A stretch of DNA of 64,000 nt from Cytobacillus gottheilii (GTDB lineage Bacteria > Bacillota > Bacilli > Bacillales > Cytobacillaceae), in NCBI RefSeq assembly GCF_001636345.1, contig NZ_KV440945.1, forward strand, positions 2,457,631-2,521,630, read 5' to 3'. Below, piece by piece: positions 44,045 to 53,336 of the stretch (position 1 is the stretch's first letter; each line of letters starts with the position of its first letter). A model generated the notes under the pieces. The model was not told the origin of the DNA. It ran no database searches and saw nothing but the letters and a program-made list of their open reading frames with translations. Both the position numbers and the translations under genes were made by a program.

Positions 44045-44124
44045 ACAATTATTTCCCCTCAAATCATTTTTTGTTTTGAATAACATACCATTATTAACAT
44101 CTTTTTCAAATAGTTTTAATAAAA

Positions 44125-44152
44125 AAAGTTCTCCATTCATTAGGAGAACTTT
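44125..44152 (-). terminator. terminator of the sda operon
   Basis: AAAGTTCTCC (44125-44134) and GGAGAACTTT (44143-44152), 10-bp stem; a run of T follows on the minus strand. Confidence 0.85.
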
Positions 44153-44158
44153 AAAGGT

Positions 44159-45037
44159 TTATTGTTTTTTTCCAAATATCTCAGCTTCCAGCCGTTTGCC
44201 AGTCGGCGTTGCAGCCAGCCCGCCTTCTGCCGTTTCTCTCAGAGCGGATGGCATGGATTGGCCAATGAGGAACATGGCACCAATCACTTCATCACAAGGG
44301 ATACGGCTAGTAATGCCTGCTAATGCCATATCAGCAGCAGTCATGGCATTGGATGCACCCATTGCATTCCGTTTAACACATGGAACTTCAACTAAGCCTG
44401 CAACAGGATCACATACAAGTCCGAGCATATTTTTTAACGTGATCGCCATTGCTTCGGCTGCTTGCTTTGGAGAGCCGCCAGCCATTTCAACGATTGAGGC
44501 TGCAGCCATTCCGCTTGCTGAGCCAACTTCAGCCTGACATCCTCCAGCAGCACCGGAAATCGAAGCATTATTAGCTACAACAAAACCGAAGGCAGCGGAA
44601 GTAAATAAGTACTCAATCATTTCCATTCGTGTAGGGTTCAACACTTCTTTCACAGCAAAAAGAGTACCTGGAACAACGCCTGCTGAGCCTGCAGTCGGTG
44701 TAGCGCAGATTGTGCCCATTGCCGCATTTACTTCGTTCGTTGCAACCGCTTTGCTGACCGCGTCTAAAAGCGTATGCCCTGATAATGCTTTTCCTGATTT
44801 AATATATTTTTGCAGCAGCACAGCGTCTCCGCCTGTTAAACCGGAAACTGACGTGACACCATTTAGCCCTCTCTCGACCGCTTGCTCCATTACCGTTAAA
44901 TTTCGATCCATTTTAGCGATAATGTCCTCTCTTGAAAGACCTGTTACTTCAATCTCCTGACGGATCATTATTTCAGCTGTTTTAACCCCTTCTTTTTCAG
45001 CAAGTTCAACCAGCTCGGCTACGTTTTTAAATAACAT
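44159..45037 (-). CDS. sdaAA: L-serine dehydratase, iron-sulfur alpha subunit
   Basis: 292 residues. Converts L-serine to pyruvate and ammonia with an oxygen-sensitive [4Fe-4S] cluster. Family motifs: A-T-P-T-A-G-S-A-G-V-V-P-G near 111-123, the G-G-C-Q-A-E-V-G-S-A-S-G cysteine near 162-173, and C-D-P-V-A-G-L-V-E-V-P-C near 211-222, which supplies cluster cysteines. Forms a complex with SdaAB, encoded 34 bases upstream. Second gene of the operon. Confidence 0.95.
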   Translation of the reverse strand: MLFKNVAELVELAEKEGVKTAEIMIRQEIEVTGLSREDIIAKMDRNLTVMEQAVERGLNGVTSVSGLTGGDAVLLQKYIKSGKALSGHTLLDAVSKAVATNEVNAAMGTICATPTAGSAGVVPGTLFAVKEVLNPTRMEMIEYLFTSAAFGFVVANNASISGAAGGCQAEVGSASGMAAASIVEMAGGSPKQAAEAMAITLKNMLGLVCDPVAGLVEVPCVKRNAMGASNAMTAADMALAGITSRIPCDEVIGAMFLIGQSMPSALRETAEGGLAATPTGKRLEAEIFGKKQ

Positions 45038-45071
45038 GATGTAATTCCTCCTTTATGACCGCATGTTGCAT

Positions 45072-45734
45072 CTATTCAACCATTCGAATAACCTGTGTCA
45101 CATGATGAAGCTTTTCGATATCCTCTATTAAATCCTGAGCGATTTTTTGATCGACTTCTATAACCATTAAAGCCATTTTGCCTTTTTCTTTACGGGAAAC
45201 TTCCATATGCCCAATATTAATTTCGTGTTGAGCTAAAATATGAGTAACCGATGAAATAACGCCAAACTGGTCGTTGTGCACAACTAAGATCGCTGGATGT
45301 TCACCAGATAGCTTAAGCTGGAAGCTATTCAGCTCCGTAATTTCAATGGTACCTCCGCCAATTGAAATCCCAACTAGCTCTAAATCCTTTTCATCATCAG
45401 ACAATTTAATCCGTACCGTGTTTGGATGTTCTGGGACAGCTTCTTCAACGGAAAAAGTGACCTCCATCCCTGCTTCCTCTGCTAGTTGAAGCGACGTGGG
45501 GATCCGTTCATCAAATGTATCAAAATCTAAAATTCCGCCAACAATCGCCACATCAGTACCATGCCCCTTATAGGTTTTTGCAAAAGAGCCGTAAAGAAGG
45601 ATTTCTGCTTTTTTAGGCTGCCTAGCAAATAAAGTCCGCGCCACTCGGCCAATTCTTGCTGCTCCGGCTGTATGAGAACTGGAAGGACCGATCATGACCG
45701 GACCGATTATATCAAACGCTGATCTGTATTTCAT
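45072..45734 (-). CDS. sdaAB: L-serine dehydratase, iron-sulfur beta subunit
   Basis: 220 residues. Opens with the dehydratase motif G-P-V-M-I-G-P-S-S-S-H-T-A-G-A near 11-25. The C-terminal 75 residues are an ACT domain (I-L-V-V-H-N-D ... V-T-H-I-L), which binds an amino acid effector. First gene of sdaAB-sdaAA. Two cre-like sites lie upstream, so repression by glucose through CcpA is likely. AGGAGGG stands before the ATG. Confidence 0.95.
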   Translation of the reverse strand: MKYRSAFDIIGPVMIGPSSSHTAGAARIGRVARTLFARQPKKAEILLYGSFAKTYKGHGTDVAIVGGILDFDTFDERIPTSLQLAEEAGMEVTFSVEEAVPEHPNTVRIKLSDDEKDLELVGISIGGGTIEITELNSFQLKLSGEHPAILVVHNDQFGVISSVTHILAQHEINIGHMEVSRKEKGKMALMVIEVDQKIAQDLIEDIEKLHHVTQVIRMVE

Positions 45735-45767
45735 GTAAAACCCTCCTCAACTGTACCGCACCATTTT

Positions 45768-45783
45768 GTAAACGCTTATCATA
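45768..45783. promoter_or_regulatory. possible cre site, promoter-proximal to sdaAB
   Basis: TTGTAAACGCTTATCA matches the cre consensus with two mismatches, 34-49 bases before the coding sequence. Confidence 0.35.
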
Positions 45784-45899
45784 ATATATTTTCCTTTGAA
45801 GTTTTATGTTCAACAGTTATTCTGCATAGCAATGAATGAAATATAGATGTTTACTTATCGTAATAAATAGCTTGGCAAACGAATAAATCTCAGTTTTTC

Positions 45900-45913
45900 T
45901 GAAAACGTTTTCT
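45900..45913. promoter_or_regulatory. likely cre site upstream of sdaAB
   Basis: TGAAAACGTTTTCT contains a perfect 12-bp palindrome (GAAAACGTTTTC) and matches the cre consensus with one mismatch. It is 166 bases before sdaAB and 184 before the divergent DUF4181 gene, so either may be its target. Confidence 0.5.
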
Positions 45914-46096
45914 TTGTTGCTGTATCACACCTAAATCATCTTATCACAAAAAGAAACATCTTCATATATTTTTAATCGGAACTTATCATTGTGTGATGAA
46001 TATTTACCTTTTATTTAACACGCCATATTCCAATGGTGGTATAATAAGGTAAAAATGTACTATAACTGTAAAAACCATTTAAAAAGGAGATCTTAC

Positions 46097-46528
46097 ATGT
46101 ACGGATTAGATGGCATTTTCCTGTTAAAGACAGTACTACTTGTGGCAGCCTTTTTGATATTCATGATTTTAATAGAAATAATTATGAGGAAATGGTTCAA
46201 ACTCGAAAAGCGAAACTTATTTAGAAGCGCTGCCTATGTTAATGAAACACATAGAAAAATTGACTGGTCCATTCGCGGATTGGGTATTGCGGGCATGATT
46301 TTAGGTTTTATCATTAATAGTATGAGAGGCTTTGATGATCGCCTTTGGTACATAGAACCATGGACCATCTTATTCTTATTAGTATTAACCACCGAGACAG
46401 CAAGAGCAGTTATGGAGAAGAAGCATGCACATCATCCAAGGCAATATATCAGTACAATCAGCCAAATTCTTCTTATTATCATGTTATGTGTTAGCTTATA
46501 TGTAACTGATTTCTTTGGATTATTATAA
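46097..46528 (+). CDS. DUF4181 family membrane protein
   Basis: 143 residues with about four hydrophobic helices: 6-26, 51-68, 82-98 and 116-136. The pattern R-K-W-F-K-L-E-K-R, then H-R-K-I-D-W in the loop, and T-T-E-T-A-R-A-V-M-E-K-K, is that of DUF4181 proteins of Bacillus. ATG 46097 has GGAG seven bases upstream; a frame from 46055 exists without a site. Function unknown. Confidence 0.75.
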   Translation: MYGLDGIFLLKTVLLVAAFLIFMILIEIIMRKWFKLEKRNLFRSAAYVNETHRKIDWSIRGLGIAGMILGFIINSMRGFDDRLWYIEPWTILFLLVLTTETARAVMEKKHAHHPRQYISTISQILLIIMLCVSLYVTDFFGLL

Positions 46529-46532
46529 AAAA

Positions 46533-46553
46533 AACCACAGCTTTGCTGTGGTT
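46533..46553. terminator. terminator between convergent genes
   Basis: AACCACAGC-TTT-GCTGTGGTT; a run of T follows on the minus strand. It overlaps the stop of the 77-residue gene. Confidence 0.85.
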
Positions 46554-46785
46554 ACAAATTAGCCAATAAAATTTGGAATCGTTTGTTTCTAGCTGTTTTT
46601 TCCTTTTCATCAGCCAAATCATATTTTTTCAAAAGGTGAAAGATTTCATTTAAAATTTCCTGTGTATGATCTTGTTCCATAAATTGCAGAAGTCTTTCCG
46701 TCATGCCTTCTGGAAGATGCTGTTTTTGCTGATGAAGTTTCCCTTTTACATCCTCAACACTATGATCAACATTGCATTCACTCAT
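46552..46785 (-). CDS. 77-residue hypothetical protein
   Basis: Soluble, helical, charged protein (H-Q-Q-K-Q-H-L-P-E-G-M-T-E-R-L-L near 18-33; ends R-F-Q-I-L-L-A-N-L). ATG 46785 has GGAGG eight bases upstream. It begins 69 bases after the LTA synthase gene on the same strand, so may be co-transcribed. No family recognised. Confidence 0.6.
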   Translation of the reverse strand: MSECNVDHSVEDVKGKLHQQKQHLPEGMTERLLQFMEQDHTQEILNEIFHLLKKYDLADEKEKTARNKRFQILLANL

Positions 46786-46854
46786 CTTTGCTTCCTCCTT
46801 GATCCATTCGGACAATCTATTCCTTCTTCGGTTGATACCCTGTTTTTAACTTTT

Positions 46855-48768
46855 CTAATCCTCATCTTTTACATACTGATAGTCTTCCCTATTGATGGCT
46901 TCAAAGCCTGCAGGTTTATAAAAGCGCAGTAGATCTTTATACAGCAGCTGGTCCGACATTTCAAGCTCTTTGCGCGCTTTTGCAGCCAAATGGGCATAAA
47001 CATCTGGGTCTTCGACAAGCTCACCTGTTTGGCTATCATACATTTTTTCACCAATCATCGTGACGTCTGGAGAGACAAAATCTCCGTTCCGCAATGGAAT
47101 GATTTCATTATGCTCCTCCGATAATAAATCAGAACCAAAGTCTAAGTATTCCTTTGTGCTGATTCCTAAAAGGTGAAGAACGGTTGAACGAATATCGAGC
47201 TGTCCGCCATACGATTGAATCACACCACCTTCCACACCAGGAACATGGATGAAAACCGGTACTCTCTGCAGCTGGGCATACTCAAACGGAGTCACTTCTT
47301 TTCCAATGATTTCAGCCATCGCCTCATTATGGTTTTCAGAAATCCCGTAATGATCGCCATATAATACTACAACTGTATCATCATATAATCCGGATGATTT
47401 TAAGTCTTGAAAGAATTGTTCTAATGCGGCATCCATATAATGTGCAGATTGGAAGTACTGATTGACAATCTTATCATCCGTCTCTGCAGCGGGAAAATCA
47501 GTGTCCCCTTCATCCATTTCAAATGGAAAATGATTGGATAAGGTAATAAATCTTGTATAAAACGGCTGTGGGAGTTCTTCTAGCATTGCCATTGACTCTT
47601 TAAAGAATGGTTTATCTTTCAGTCCGTAATTTTTGGTATCTTCTTCATTCATACTATAATATTCAGCATCATAAAAGCGATCAATGCCCATACTTTTATA
47701 CATTTCATTACGGTTCCAGAACGTTTTATAATTCCCGTGAAATACCGCTGACGTATATCCGTTTGCTTTCAATATTGCTGGTGACGATTGAAACGTATTT
47801 TGAGCTTTATTTACATAAACAGCTCCCTGAGCCATTGGGTAAAGAGCATTATCCATTATAAACTCAGCATCAGAGGTTTTCCCTTGACCAGTCTGGTTAT
47901 AAACATAATTAAAATAAAACGCTTCCCCGGAATCTGCAAGAGAATTTAGAAATGGAGTCACTTCCTCCCCATTTAATTCATAATCAATAAGGAAGGTCTG
48001 CAGCGATTCCATTGAAATATAGATGACATTTTTCCCTTCGGCAGCACCGAAATATTCAGGATTAGGTGCGGCTTTATTGGCCTTAATATAGTTTTCAATT
48101 TCTGTAATATCATTCGTATCTGCCATAGCGCGCTGGCCAGCTGATTTTACATTTTGCACAACATCATAAATGGAATAATTATAAGTGCCTAAATACTTTA
48201 CTAAATAATTGCGGTCAAATGATCTTGTTAAAAGATCAGGCCGATCCTTTTCCGCTAAACCTAAGTTAAGCATAAAAAGAGCAATGGCTGCTGACATGAT
48301 AATCAGTGCAGGTTTTCTGTTGGAAACCTGAGATGGTTTGTACCACTTTTTTACTAAAAACAAAATTAATAAAATCGTATCTGCAAAATAGAAAATATCA
48401 TACGGGGCCATTAACGAAAACGCACTATTTCCAAGCTGGCCGGCATTTGTTTTAGTCTGCATAATAACCGGTATGGTAATAAAATCATCAAAAAAGCGAT
48501 AATATACTACATTAGCATACAGCAGGATGGACATTAACAATTGAATGACAACTAGAAGTACTTGTTGTATTTTCCCTTTAAAAAACAGGGCTATTCCTAA
48601 GAAAAATAAACTCGAACTTAATGGATTTAAAAAGAGCAAAAATTGCTGCAATCCATTTTCAATACCAAGCCGGAATTCAATTAAGTATGCCGCATAAGTC
48701 TTCAGCCAAAGTAAGACTGCGATTGTAAAGAAAAAGAATATGCTTCCCTGTTTAAGATATGTTTTCAT
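46855..48768 (-). CDS. lipoteichoic acid synthase family protein
   Basis: 637 residues. Five membrane helices in the first 200 residues, then an extracellular sulfatase-like domain. M-E-S-L-Q near 253-257 supplies a metal ligand; the nucleophile threonine is in G-Q-G-K-T-S-D-A-E near 291-299; Y-G-D-H-Y-G near 471-476 gives Asp/His ligands. Moves glycerol phosphate from phosphatidylglycerol onto the glycolipid anchor. Several paralogues (LtaS, YqgS, YfnI, YvgJ) exist in Bacillus; length is closest to YqgS. ATG 48768 has GAGGAG upstream. Confidence 0.92.
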   Translation of the reverse strand: MKTYLKQGSIFFFFTIAVLLWLKTYAAYLIEFRLGIENGLQQFLLFLNPLSSSLFFLGIALFFKGKIQQVLLVVIQLLMSILLYANVVYYRFFDDFITIPVIMQTKTNAGQLGNSAFSLMAPYDIFYFADTILLILFLVKKWYKPSQVSNRKPALIIMSAAIALFMLNLGLAEKDRPDLLTRSFDRNYLVKYLGTYNYSIYDVVQNVKSAGQRAMADTNDITEIENYIKANKAAPNPEYFGAAEGKNVIYISMESLQTFLIDYELNGEEVTPFLNSLADSGEAFYFNYVYNQTGQGKTSDAEFIMDNALYPMAQGAVYVNKAQNTFQSSPAILKANGYTSAVFHGNYKTFWNRNEMYKSMGIDRFYDAEYYSMNEEDTKNYGLKDKPFFKESMAMLEELPQPFYTRFITLSNHFPFEMDEGDTDFPAAETDDKIVNQYFQSAHYMDAALEQFFQDLKSSGLYDDTVVVLYGDHYGISENHNEAMAEIIGKEVTPFEYAQLQRVPVFIHVPGVEGGVIQSYGGQLDIRSTVLHLLGISTKEYLDFGSDLLSEEHNEIIPLRNGDFVSPDVTMIGEKMYDSQTGELVEDPDVYAHLAAKARKELEMSDQLLYKDLLRFYKPAGFEAINREDYQYVKDED

Positions 48769-49151
48769 ATGATTCTCCTCAAGTCTACTGAGTAATAGGG
48801 AGATGCCTAAATCACTTGGTTCTATTCCCCCATTTCTCAAATTCAAACAACAAATAAGCAATAAAGAAACTTGCCGGACCGGCAAGCTTAAATGGAATAA
48901 CGTTTCTTATACAGATACTTCCCTGTTCGAAAGAAATATGAACATAATATATCATAATGAATCGTAAAAGAGAATCTTCGAAGATTATTTTGTAAATTCT
49001 TTTTTTACCTGTCATTGATATAAACCAGATTCTGCTTTTTTTATACAAGCTTATAAGATTACTACCGGGAAGTTCAATCAAAATAAATACCCCACTTCTA
49101 AGAAGCGAGGTATTTAAAGGATCTCTTACATAAATTATTTTTTTCCATTCA
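48769..49151. other. gap between LTA synthase and the DUF2642-like genes
   Basis: No convincing gene. CTTGCCGG-A-CCGGCAAG (48870-48886) is a 17-base inverted repeat of unknown purpose. An imperfect hairpin AAATACC...GGTATTT (49085-49117) is the likely terminator of the DUF2642-like pair on the minus strand. Confidence 0.5.
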
Positions 49152-49382
49152 TTATACTGGTAATGAAGAAACGCGGATATAAGCAATTGCATCTACCGGT
49201 ATAATAGATTGGCGAGTTGCAGCAGCAGTCTCGTAGCCAGGTACTACTTCAGATACTCTAACAAAATCGTCTGAAACAATCTCAACTAGAATTCCTTCGT
49301 AGTAACCATATTCTCCAGTAACAATTTCAACTTCTCTGCCCACATAACGTGATAACTGTTCAATGAAACTTGCGCTAAACAT
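49152..49382 (-). CDS. DUF2642-like small beta protein
   Basis: 76 residues. Sm-like pattern: a helix (about 1-11), then R-E-V-E-I-V-T-G-E-Y-G-Y-Y-E-G-I-L-V near 16-33 and I-I-P-V-D-A-I-A-Y-I at the end. This matches the C-terminal half of the gene just upstream, so the two are related. DUF2642 proteins include spore-coat proteins. Starts 12 bases after the other gene, same transcript. Confidence 0.65.
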   Translation of the reverse strand: MFSASFIEQLSRYVGREVEIVTGEYGYYEGILVEIVSDDFVRVSEVVPGYETAAATRQSIIPVDAIAYIRVSSLPV

Positions 49383-49394
49383 TCTTACCCCTCC

Positions 49395-49778
49395 TTAATC
49401 GATTGTTACGACACCTTGCATATTATCAGTTGGCACTAATAGAAAATCTGTACCATTGTTTAAAACAAGATAATCACGGCGTACAACGGCTAAAATTCCA
49501 CCAACTTGACCACCATTTGTATTGACTTGAACTTGTCTGCCTAATAATTCTTCTAACTCATCATCAATTCCTGGACGAGGTGTAGGCGGCAAAATAGGTG
49601 CTGGCGGGAATACTGGTCCTGGTCGACCTCCCCCATTTTCACAGTGCCCTGGCTTCTTATGATCATGATGGTGTTTTTTGCCAGGATTCACTCCTAACAT
49701 AGAATTTAATAACTCTGTCACAAATCCCAAACCAAAACGGCTAGGAATTGCAGTGATATCTTCTAAATCAATTCGCAT
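49395..49778 (-). CDS. DUF2642-like spore-associated protein with His/Pro-rich insert
   Basis: 127 residues. N-terminal helix (F-V-T-E-L-L-N), then a low-complexity insert with K-K-H-H-H-D-H-K-K and Gly/Pro-rich stretches (about 34-75), then the beta domain R-Q-V-Q-V-N-T-N-G-G near 85-94 ending in G-V-V-T-I-D. Upstream on the minus strand CATACACT (49821-49814) fits a sigma-E/K -10. ATG 49778 has GGGAG about 11 bases upstream; GTG 49790 is an alternative. A coat or exosporium role is inference. Confidence 0.65.
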   Translation of the reverse strand: MRIDLEDITAIPSRFGLGFVTELLNSMLGVNPGKKHHHDHKKPGHCENGGGRPGPVFPPAPILPPTPRPGIDDELEELLGRQVQVNTNGGQVGGILAVVRRDYLVLNNGTDFLLVPTDNMQGVVTID

Positions 49779-49953
49779 TATATAATGCACTCCCTTCTTC
49801 TTTTGTCTATATCAGTGTATGAAGGATTGTAAAAAAAGAATGGACGAGTCTCCTGTGTAATTCGCCTTTTTTACACATATTCACTACAAGATAAATTAAC
49901 AAGTCTACTTTATCCCTGTTTATGAATAATACTGTTGTAAGAGGTGATATATA

Positions 49954-51048
49954 ATGGAAAAAATATTAATGGTAGTCGACCATCTTGGCGCAAATGGAAC
50001 GATTACTCATGTAATAAGTCTCTCGAAAGCTTTACAGGCAAGAGGTTATCACATCATTATCGCTGGCCGGGAAGGATCAAAACTGTCTGCACTGCAACAA
50101 TATGCCATTCCATTTTATCCAATAGACTTTCCTGCTACCTTTACTCCGACTGCTGGACAGAAACACAAAACAGAACAGAAACTTAAAGATATTATTCAAG
50201 CAGAAGGGATTACGATGGTACATGCTCACCAAGTCTATTCAGGTATGATTGCGGCTCGGATATCAGCTGCACTTAATATCCGATTTCTTTATACTGTGCA
50301 TGGTTTGTATTCTCACGATCATGAATTGAAACATATTGCAGGCTATTCGGAGAAACTAATTGCAGTTAGTCCGTATGTTTACTCACAGCTAATAAGTCAA
50401 TATCCAGAAAAATTGCTCTTAATCCTCAATGGAATTGATGAAACTGAATTCTTCCCGGATTATTCAGAATCATTTAAGTCTGTACATGAAATCCCGCTGG
50501 ATCATTTTGTCATTTTTTATGCAAGTCGCCTGGAGTGGATTAAGGCTGATATTTGCCTGCAGCTTATTCAAGCTGTCAATCAATTAAAAAATACAACAAT
50601 GCCAGATCTGCAGTTAGTCATTGCTGGTGAAGGAAAAAAAATTCATCAATTAAATGATGCGGCAAGGCAGTATAATCTCAATAGAAAAGAAACTTTTATT
50701 AGAACAATTGGAAGTCAGACCAACTTACGGGCATACTATGGCATGAGCGATTGTATAATCGGTACTGGCCGTACAGCTTTAGAGGCATTGCTTTGTGAAA
50801 AAAAAGTGATTGCAGCAGGAAATAAAGGGTTTTTTGGTGCTGTTAAAGTTGAGAACTGGGAAGAAGCTAAAATGGCTCATTTTGGGGATCATTTTGCTGT
50901 ACAGGCAAATGGAAAAGACTTATTAATTCAAAGCTTAATAGATCTTAGGAACGAAGAATTTACTGAAGTTCAGCTGCTAAGAGAAGTAGTGATAAGAGAT
51001 TATTCTATCGGTCATGCAGCACAGCTGCATATTGAGGCTTATAGCTGA
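49954..51048 (+). CDS. glycosyltransferase, family 4 type
   Basis: 364 residues, GT-B fold. N-terminal domain with V-D-H-L-G-A-N-G and H-A-H-Q-V near 93-97; C-terminal domain starts near 180, with S-R-L-E-W-I-K near 186-192 and the nucleotide-sugar acidic motif in R-T-A-L-E-A-L near 275-281. No signal peptide. Gly-rich G-A-N-G-T near 11-15 binds the acceptor in related enzymes. AGAGGTGAT before the ATG. First of several glycosyltransferases in the region. Confidence 0.9.
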   Translation: MEKILMVVDHLGANGTITHVISLSKALQARGYHIIIAGREGSKLSALQQYAIPFYPIDFPATFTPTAGQKHKTEQKLKDIIQAEGITMVHAHQVYSGMIAARISAALNIRFLYTVHGLYSHDHELKHIAGYSEKLIAVSPYVYSQLISQYPEKLLLILNGIDETEFFPDYSESFKSVHEIPLDHFVIFYASRLEWIKADICLQLIQAVNQLKNTTMPDLQLVIAGEGKKIHQLNDAARQYNLNRKETFIRTIGSQTNLRAYYGMSDCIIGTGRTALEALLCEKKVIAAGNKGFFGAVKVENWEEAKMAHFGDHFAVQANGKDLLIQSLIDLRNEEFTEVQLLREVVIRDYSIGHAAQLHIEAYS

Positions 51049-51162
51049 TGTCATCTTGATTTGTCAGATATCCTATACTATTTAAAAAAATCGCAGTCGA
51101 GCAGAAATGATGGTAATATAAACGCTTACACTACAAAACACTGACAAGGGGATTAAGCATAA

Positions 51163-51774
51163 ATGAAAGTTCGCTTTATTTTTTATGTAATCGGTCTAGT
51201 ACTATTAACAATGGGCGTTTCACTCATCATTAAATCTCAGTTTGGTGCTTCTCCATGGGACGCTCTAGCTGTCGGCCAGTCGAATCTTTTTAAGATCACT
51301 GTAGGTACTTGTGTATTTATAAATGGAATAGTCTTGATTTTTTTGAATGCCTTTTTAATGAAGAAAAAACCTGAGATTCTTGCAGCCTTATCCATTTTAG
51401 TAATCGGAATGATGATTGATTTTTGGCTTTTGATTGCCTTTGAACATCTGCTTCCAGCAACCACTCTTTTAAAATGGTTTGTGCTTGTTGCAGGAATCAT
51501 CGTGACAGGAATTGGTGTATCCATATACTTACAGGCGAAGTTCCCAGCAAGTCCAATGGATACTATAATGGTAGCCATTCAATCAAGGTTTGGTTTTAAT
51601 CTTCGCAATTCACGTATTTTAAGTGAAAGCTTTGCGCTGCTTTTAGCGATTTTATTTAAAGGTGCCATCGGGGTCGGTACCATTGTTGTTACCTTAACAT
51701 TAGGGTTTGTTGTTCAATTCTTTTATCCAAGATTTGAACATCTGCTTCAAAAGTGGCAGGATGTAAAAAGATAA
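51163..51774 (+). CDS. YczE/YyaS/YitT-family membrane protein
   Basis: 203 residues, about five membrane helices. The family motif G-A-S-P-W-D-A-L is near 28-35 and is echoed by A-S-P-M-D-T near 129-134. Role unknown. An AAGGGG site lies 11 bases before the ATG. Confidence 0.85.
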   Translation: MKVRFIFYVIGLVLLTMGVSLIIKSQFGASPWDALAVGQSNLFKITVGTCVFINGIVLIFLNAFLMKKKPEILAALSILVIGMMIDFWLLIAFEHLLPATTLLKWFVLVAGIIVTGIGVSIYLQAKFPASPMDTIMVAIQSRFGFNLRNSRILSESFALLLAILFKGAIGVGTIVVTLTLGFVVQFFYPRFEHLLQKWQDVKR

Positions 51775-51870
51775 TTGTTAAATTTGAGGTCATCACACAT
51801 ATGCGGGCTCGTGTCCAATCGTCTTCTATCTTCTTAACATATATATGGTATAGGGGAAGGAGGCGATCAT

Positions 51871-52056
51871 ATGTATCAATTGGCCCTTTTGTATTTGGCA
51901 GCAATTCTAGCTGGCTTTGCATTAACCAATCTTCCAACTTCAGCAGTCATCACGGCAGGGATTGCGCAATTTTTTGGAATCGTAGGCGGAATTGCGATTA
52001 TTGTATTCTCCATCGCATTACTATATCTTGCTGTAAAAGCATTAATCAACAAATAG
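51871..52056 (+). CDS. 61-residue membrane protein
   Basis: Two hydrophobic segments (about 3-24 and 30-57), very Ala/Ile-rich, with almost no charged residues until the Lys end. GAAGGAGGCGATC gives one of the best ribosome sites in the window, and a terminator follows; both speak for a real gene. No family recognised. Confidence 0.7.
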   Translation: MYQLALLYLAAILAGFALTNLPTSAVITAGIAQFFGIVGGIAIIVFSIALLYLAVKALINK

Positions 52057-52066
52057 TTATAGACAG

Positions 52067-52096
52067 AAGAGCTGGGGAACTGGCTCTTTTTTTGTG
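52067..52096 (+). terminator. terminator of the 61-residue gene
   Basis: AAGAGC (52067-52072) with GCTCTT (52083-52088), then T. Confidence 0.75.
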
Positions 52097-52236
52097 TTCT
52101 ATTTGCTGTTTAATGAATTAACGGGTAATAATGACTGTTTTTTTATTAATTAAAATACTTAGAGTCCCTAACCATTTCAAGTTTCACCTTTCTCCTTTAT
52201 AATGAAGTGTATAATGTTTTTGAGAGGAGATTTGTT

Positions 52237-53286
52237 ATGACATATCCAAATGTAAAAGATACCCTTTCTACTTTAGTAGACTTAGTATCCATCCCAAGTC
52301 CATCAGGTAATACAAATGAGGTTATAGGCTTTGTTGGAAAATTTTTACAAGAGCTGAAGGTTGAAACCAAAAGAAATCGCAAAGGCGGTTTAATTGCAAC
52401 GCTTCCTGGCAGAGATGATCAAAACCATCGCATGCTGACAGCGCATGTTGATACTCTTGGTGCAATTGTAAAGGAAATTAAGCCAAGCGGCCGTTTAAAG
52501 CTAGATCTGATCGGCGGGTTTCGCTACAACTCCATTGAAGGTGAATATTGCGAAATAGAGACTTCTTCAGGCAAAAAATATACCGGAACAATCCTTATGC
52601 ACCAAACGTCTGTGCATGTATATAAAGATGCGGGAAAAGCAGAAAGAAATCAGGATAATATGGAAGTCCGAATTGACGAGGAAGTACATAATGCTGATCA
52701 AGTCCGTGCTTTAGGAATTGAAGTTGGGGATTTTGTTTCGTTTGATCCTCGCGTGCAAACGACATCATCTGGCTATATTAAATCTAGACACCTTGATGAT
52801 AAGGCAAGTGTGGCGATTTTGCTTCAGCTTATTAAACACATTCAAACTGAAAAGATTGAACTTCCATACACAACTCATTTTCTCATCTCTAATAATGAAG
52901 AAATTGGATATGGAGGCAACTCAAACATTACACCAGAAACAGCTGAATACCTTGCTGTGGATATGGGTGCGATGGGTGATGGCCAATCAACTGATGAATA
53001 CACGGTCTCCATCTGTGTGAAAGATGCAAGCGGACCATATCATTACGAGCTTCGCAAAAACCTGGTTAAGCTTGCACAGGAGCATAACATTGGTTATAAG
53101 CTAGATATCTATCCTTTTTACGGATCAGATGCATCAGCAGCTATCCGATCAGGACATGATATTGTACACGGCCTTATAGGTCCTGGAATTGATTCTTCAC
53201 ATGCTTTTGAACGTACACACGAAAAGTCAATCGAAAACACAGCGAAACTGCTGTATCATTATGTGCAATCTGAAATGATTCTGTAA
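52237..53286 (+). CDS. M42-family metallo-aminopeptidase
   Basis: 349 residues. Dinuclear-metal ligands: A-H-V-D near 69-72, R-H-L-D-D-K near 184-189, N-E-E-I-G near 219-223, and the last ligand H in S-S-H-A-F-E-R near 323-329. Beta inserted domain about 80-170. Cuts small peptides in the cytoplasm. ATG 52237 has GAGGAG at seven bases; the frame extends upstream to 52207, without a site. Confidence 0.92.
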   Translation: MTYPNVKDTLSTLVDLVSIPSPSGNTNEVIGFVGKFLQELKVETKRNRKGGLIATLPGRDDQNHRMLTAHVDTLGAIVKEIKPSGRLKLDLIGGFRYNSIEGEYCEIETSSGKKYTGTILMHQTSVHVYKDAGKAERNQDNMEVRIDEEVHNADQVRALGIEVGDFVSFDPRVQTTSSGYIKSRHLDDKASVAILLQLIKHIQTEKIELPYTTHFLISNNEEIGYGGNSNITPETAEYLAVDMGAMGDGQSTDEYTVSICVKDASGPYHYELRKNLVKLAQEHNIGYKLDIYPFYGSDASAAIRSGHDIVHGLIGPGIDSSHAFERTHEKSIENTAKLLYHYVQSEMIL

Positions 53287-53295
53287 GGAAAAAAT

Positions 53296-53336
53296 GACCG
53301 TTTTGAAGATTGATTAATGTTCAGAACGGTCTTTTG
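53296..53336 (+). terminator. terminator of the M42 gene
   Basis: GACCGTTTTGAA (53296-53307) with TTCAGAACGGTC (53320-53331), one mismatch, then TTTT. It overlaps the end of the convergent gene. Confidence 0.75.

Noticed and set aside
48812-49192. 126-codon minus-strand frame
   Set aside because: It overlaps the DUF2642-like gene and its terminator, and has no good ribosome site or known pattern.
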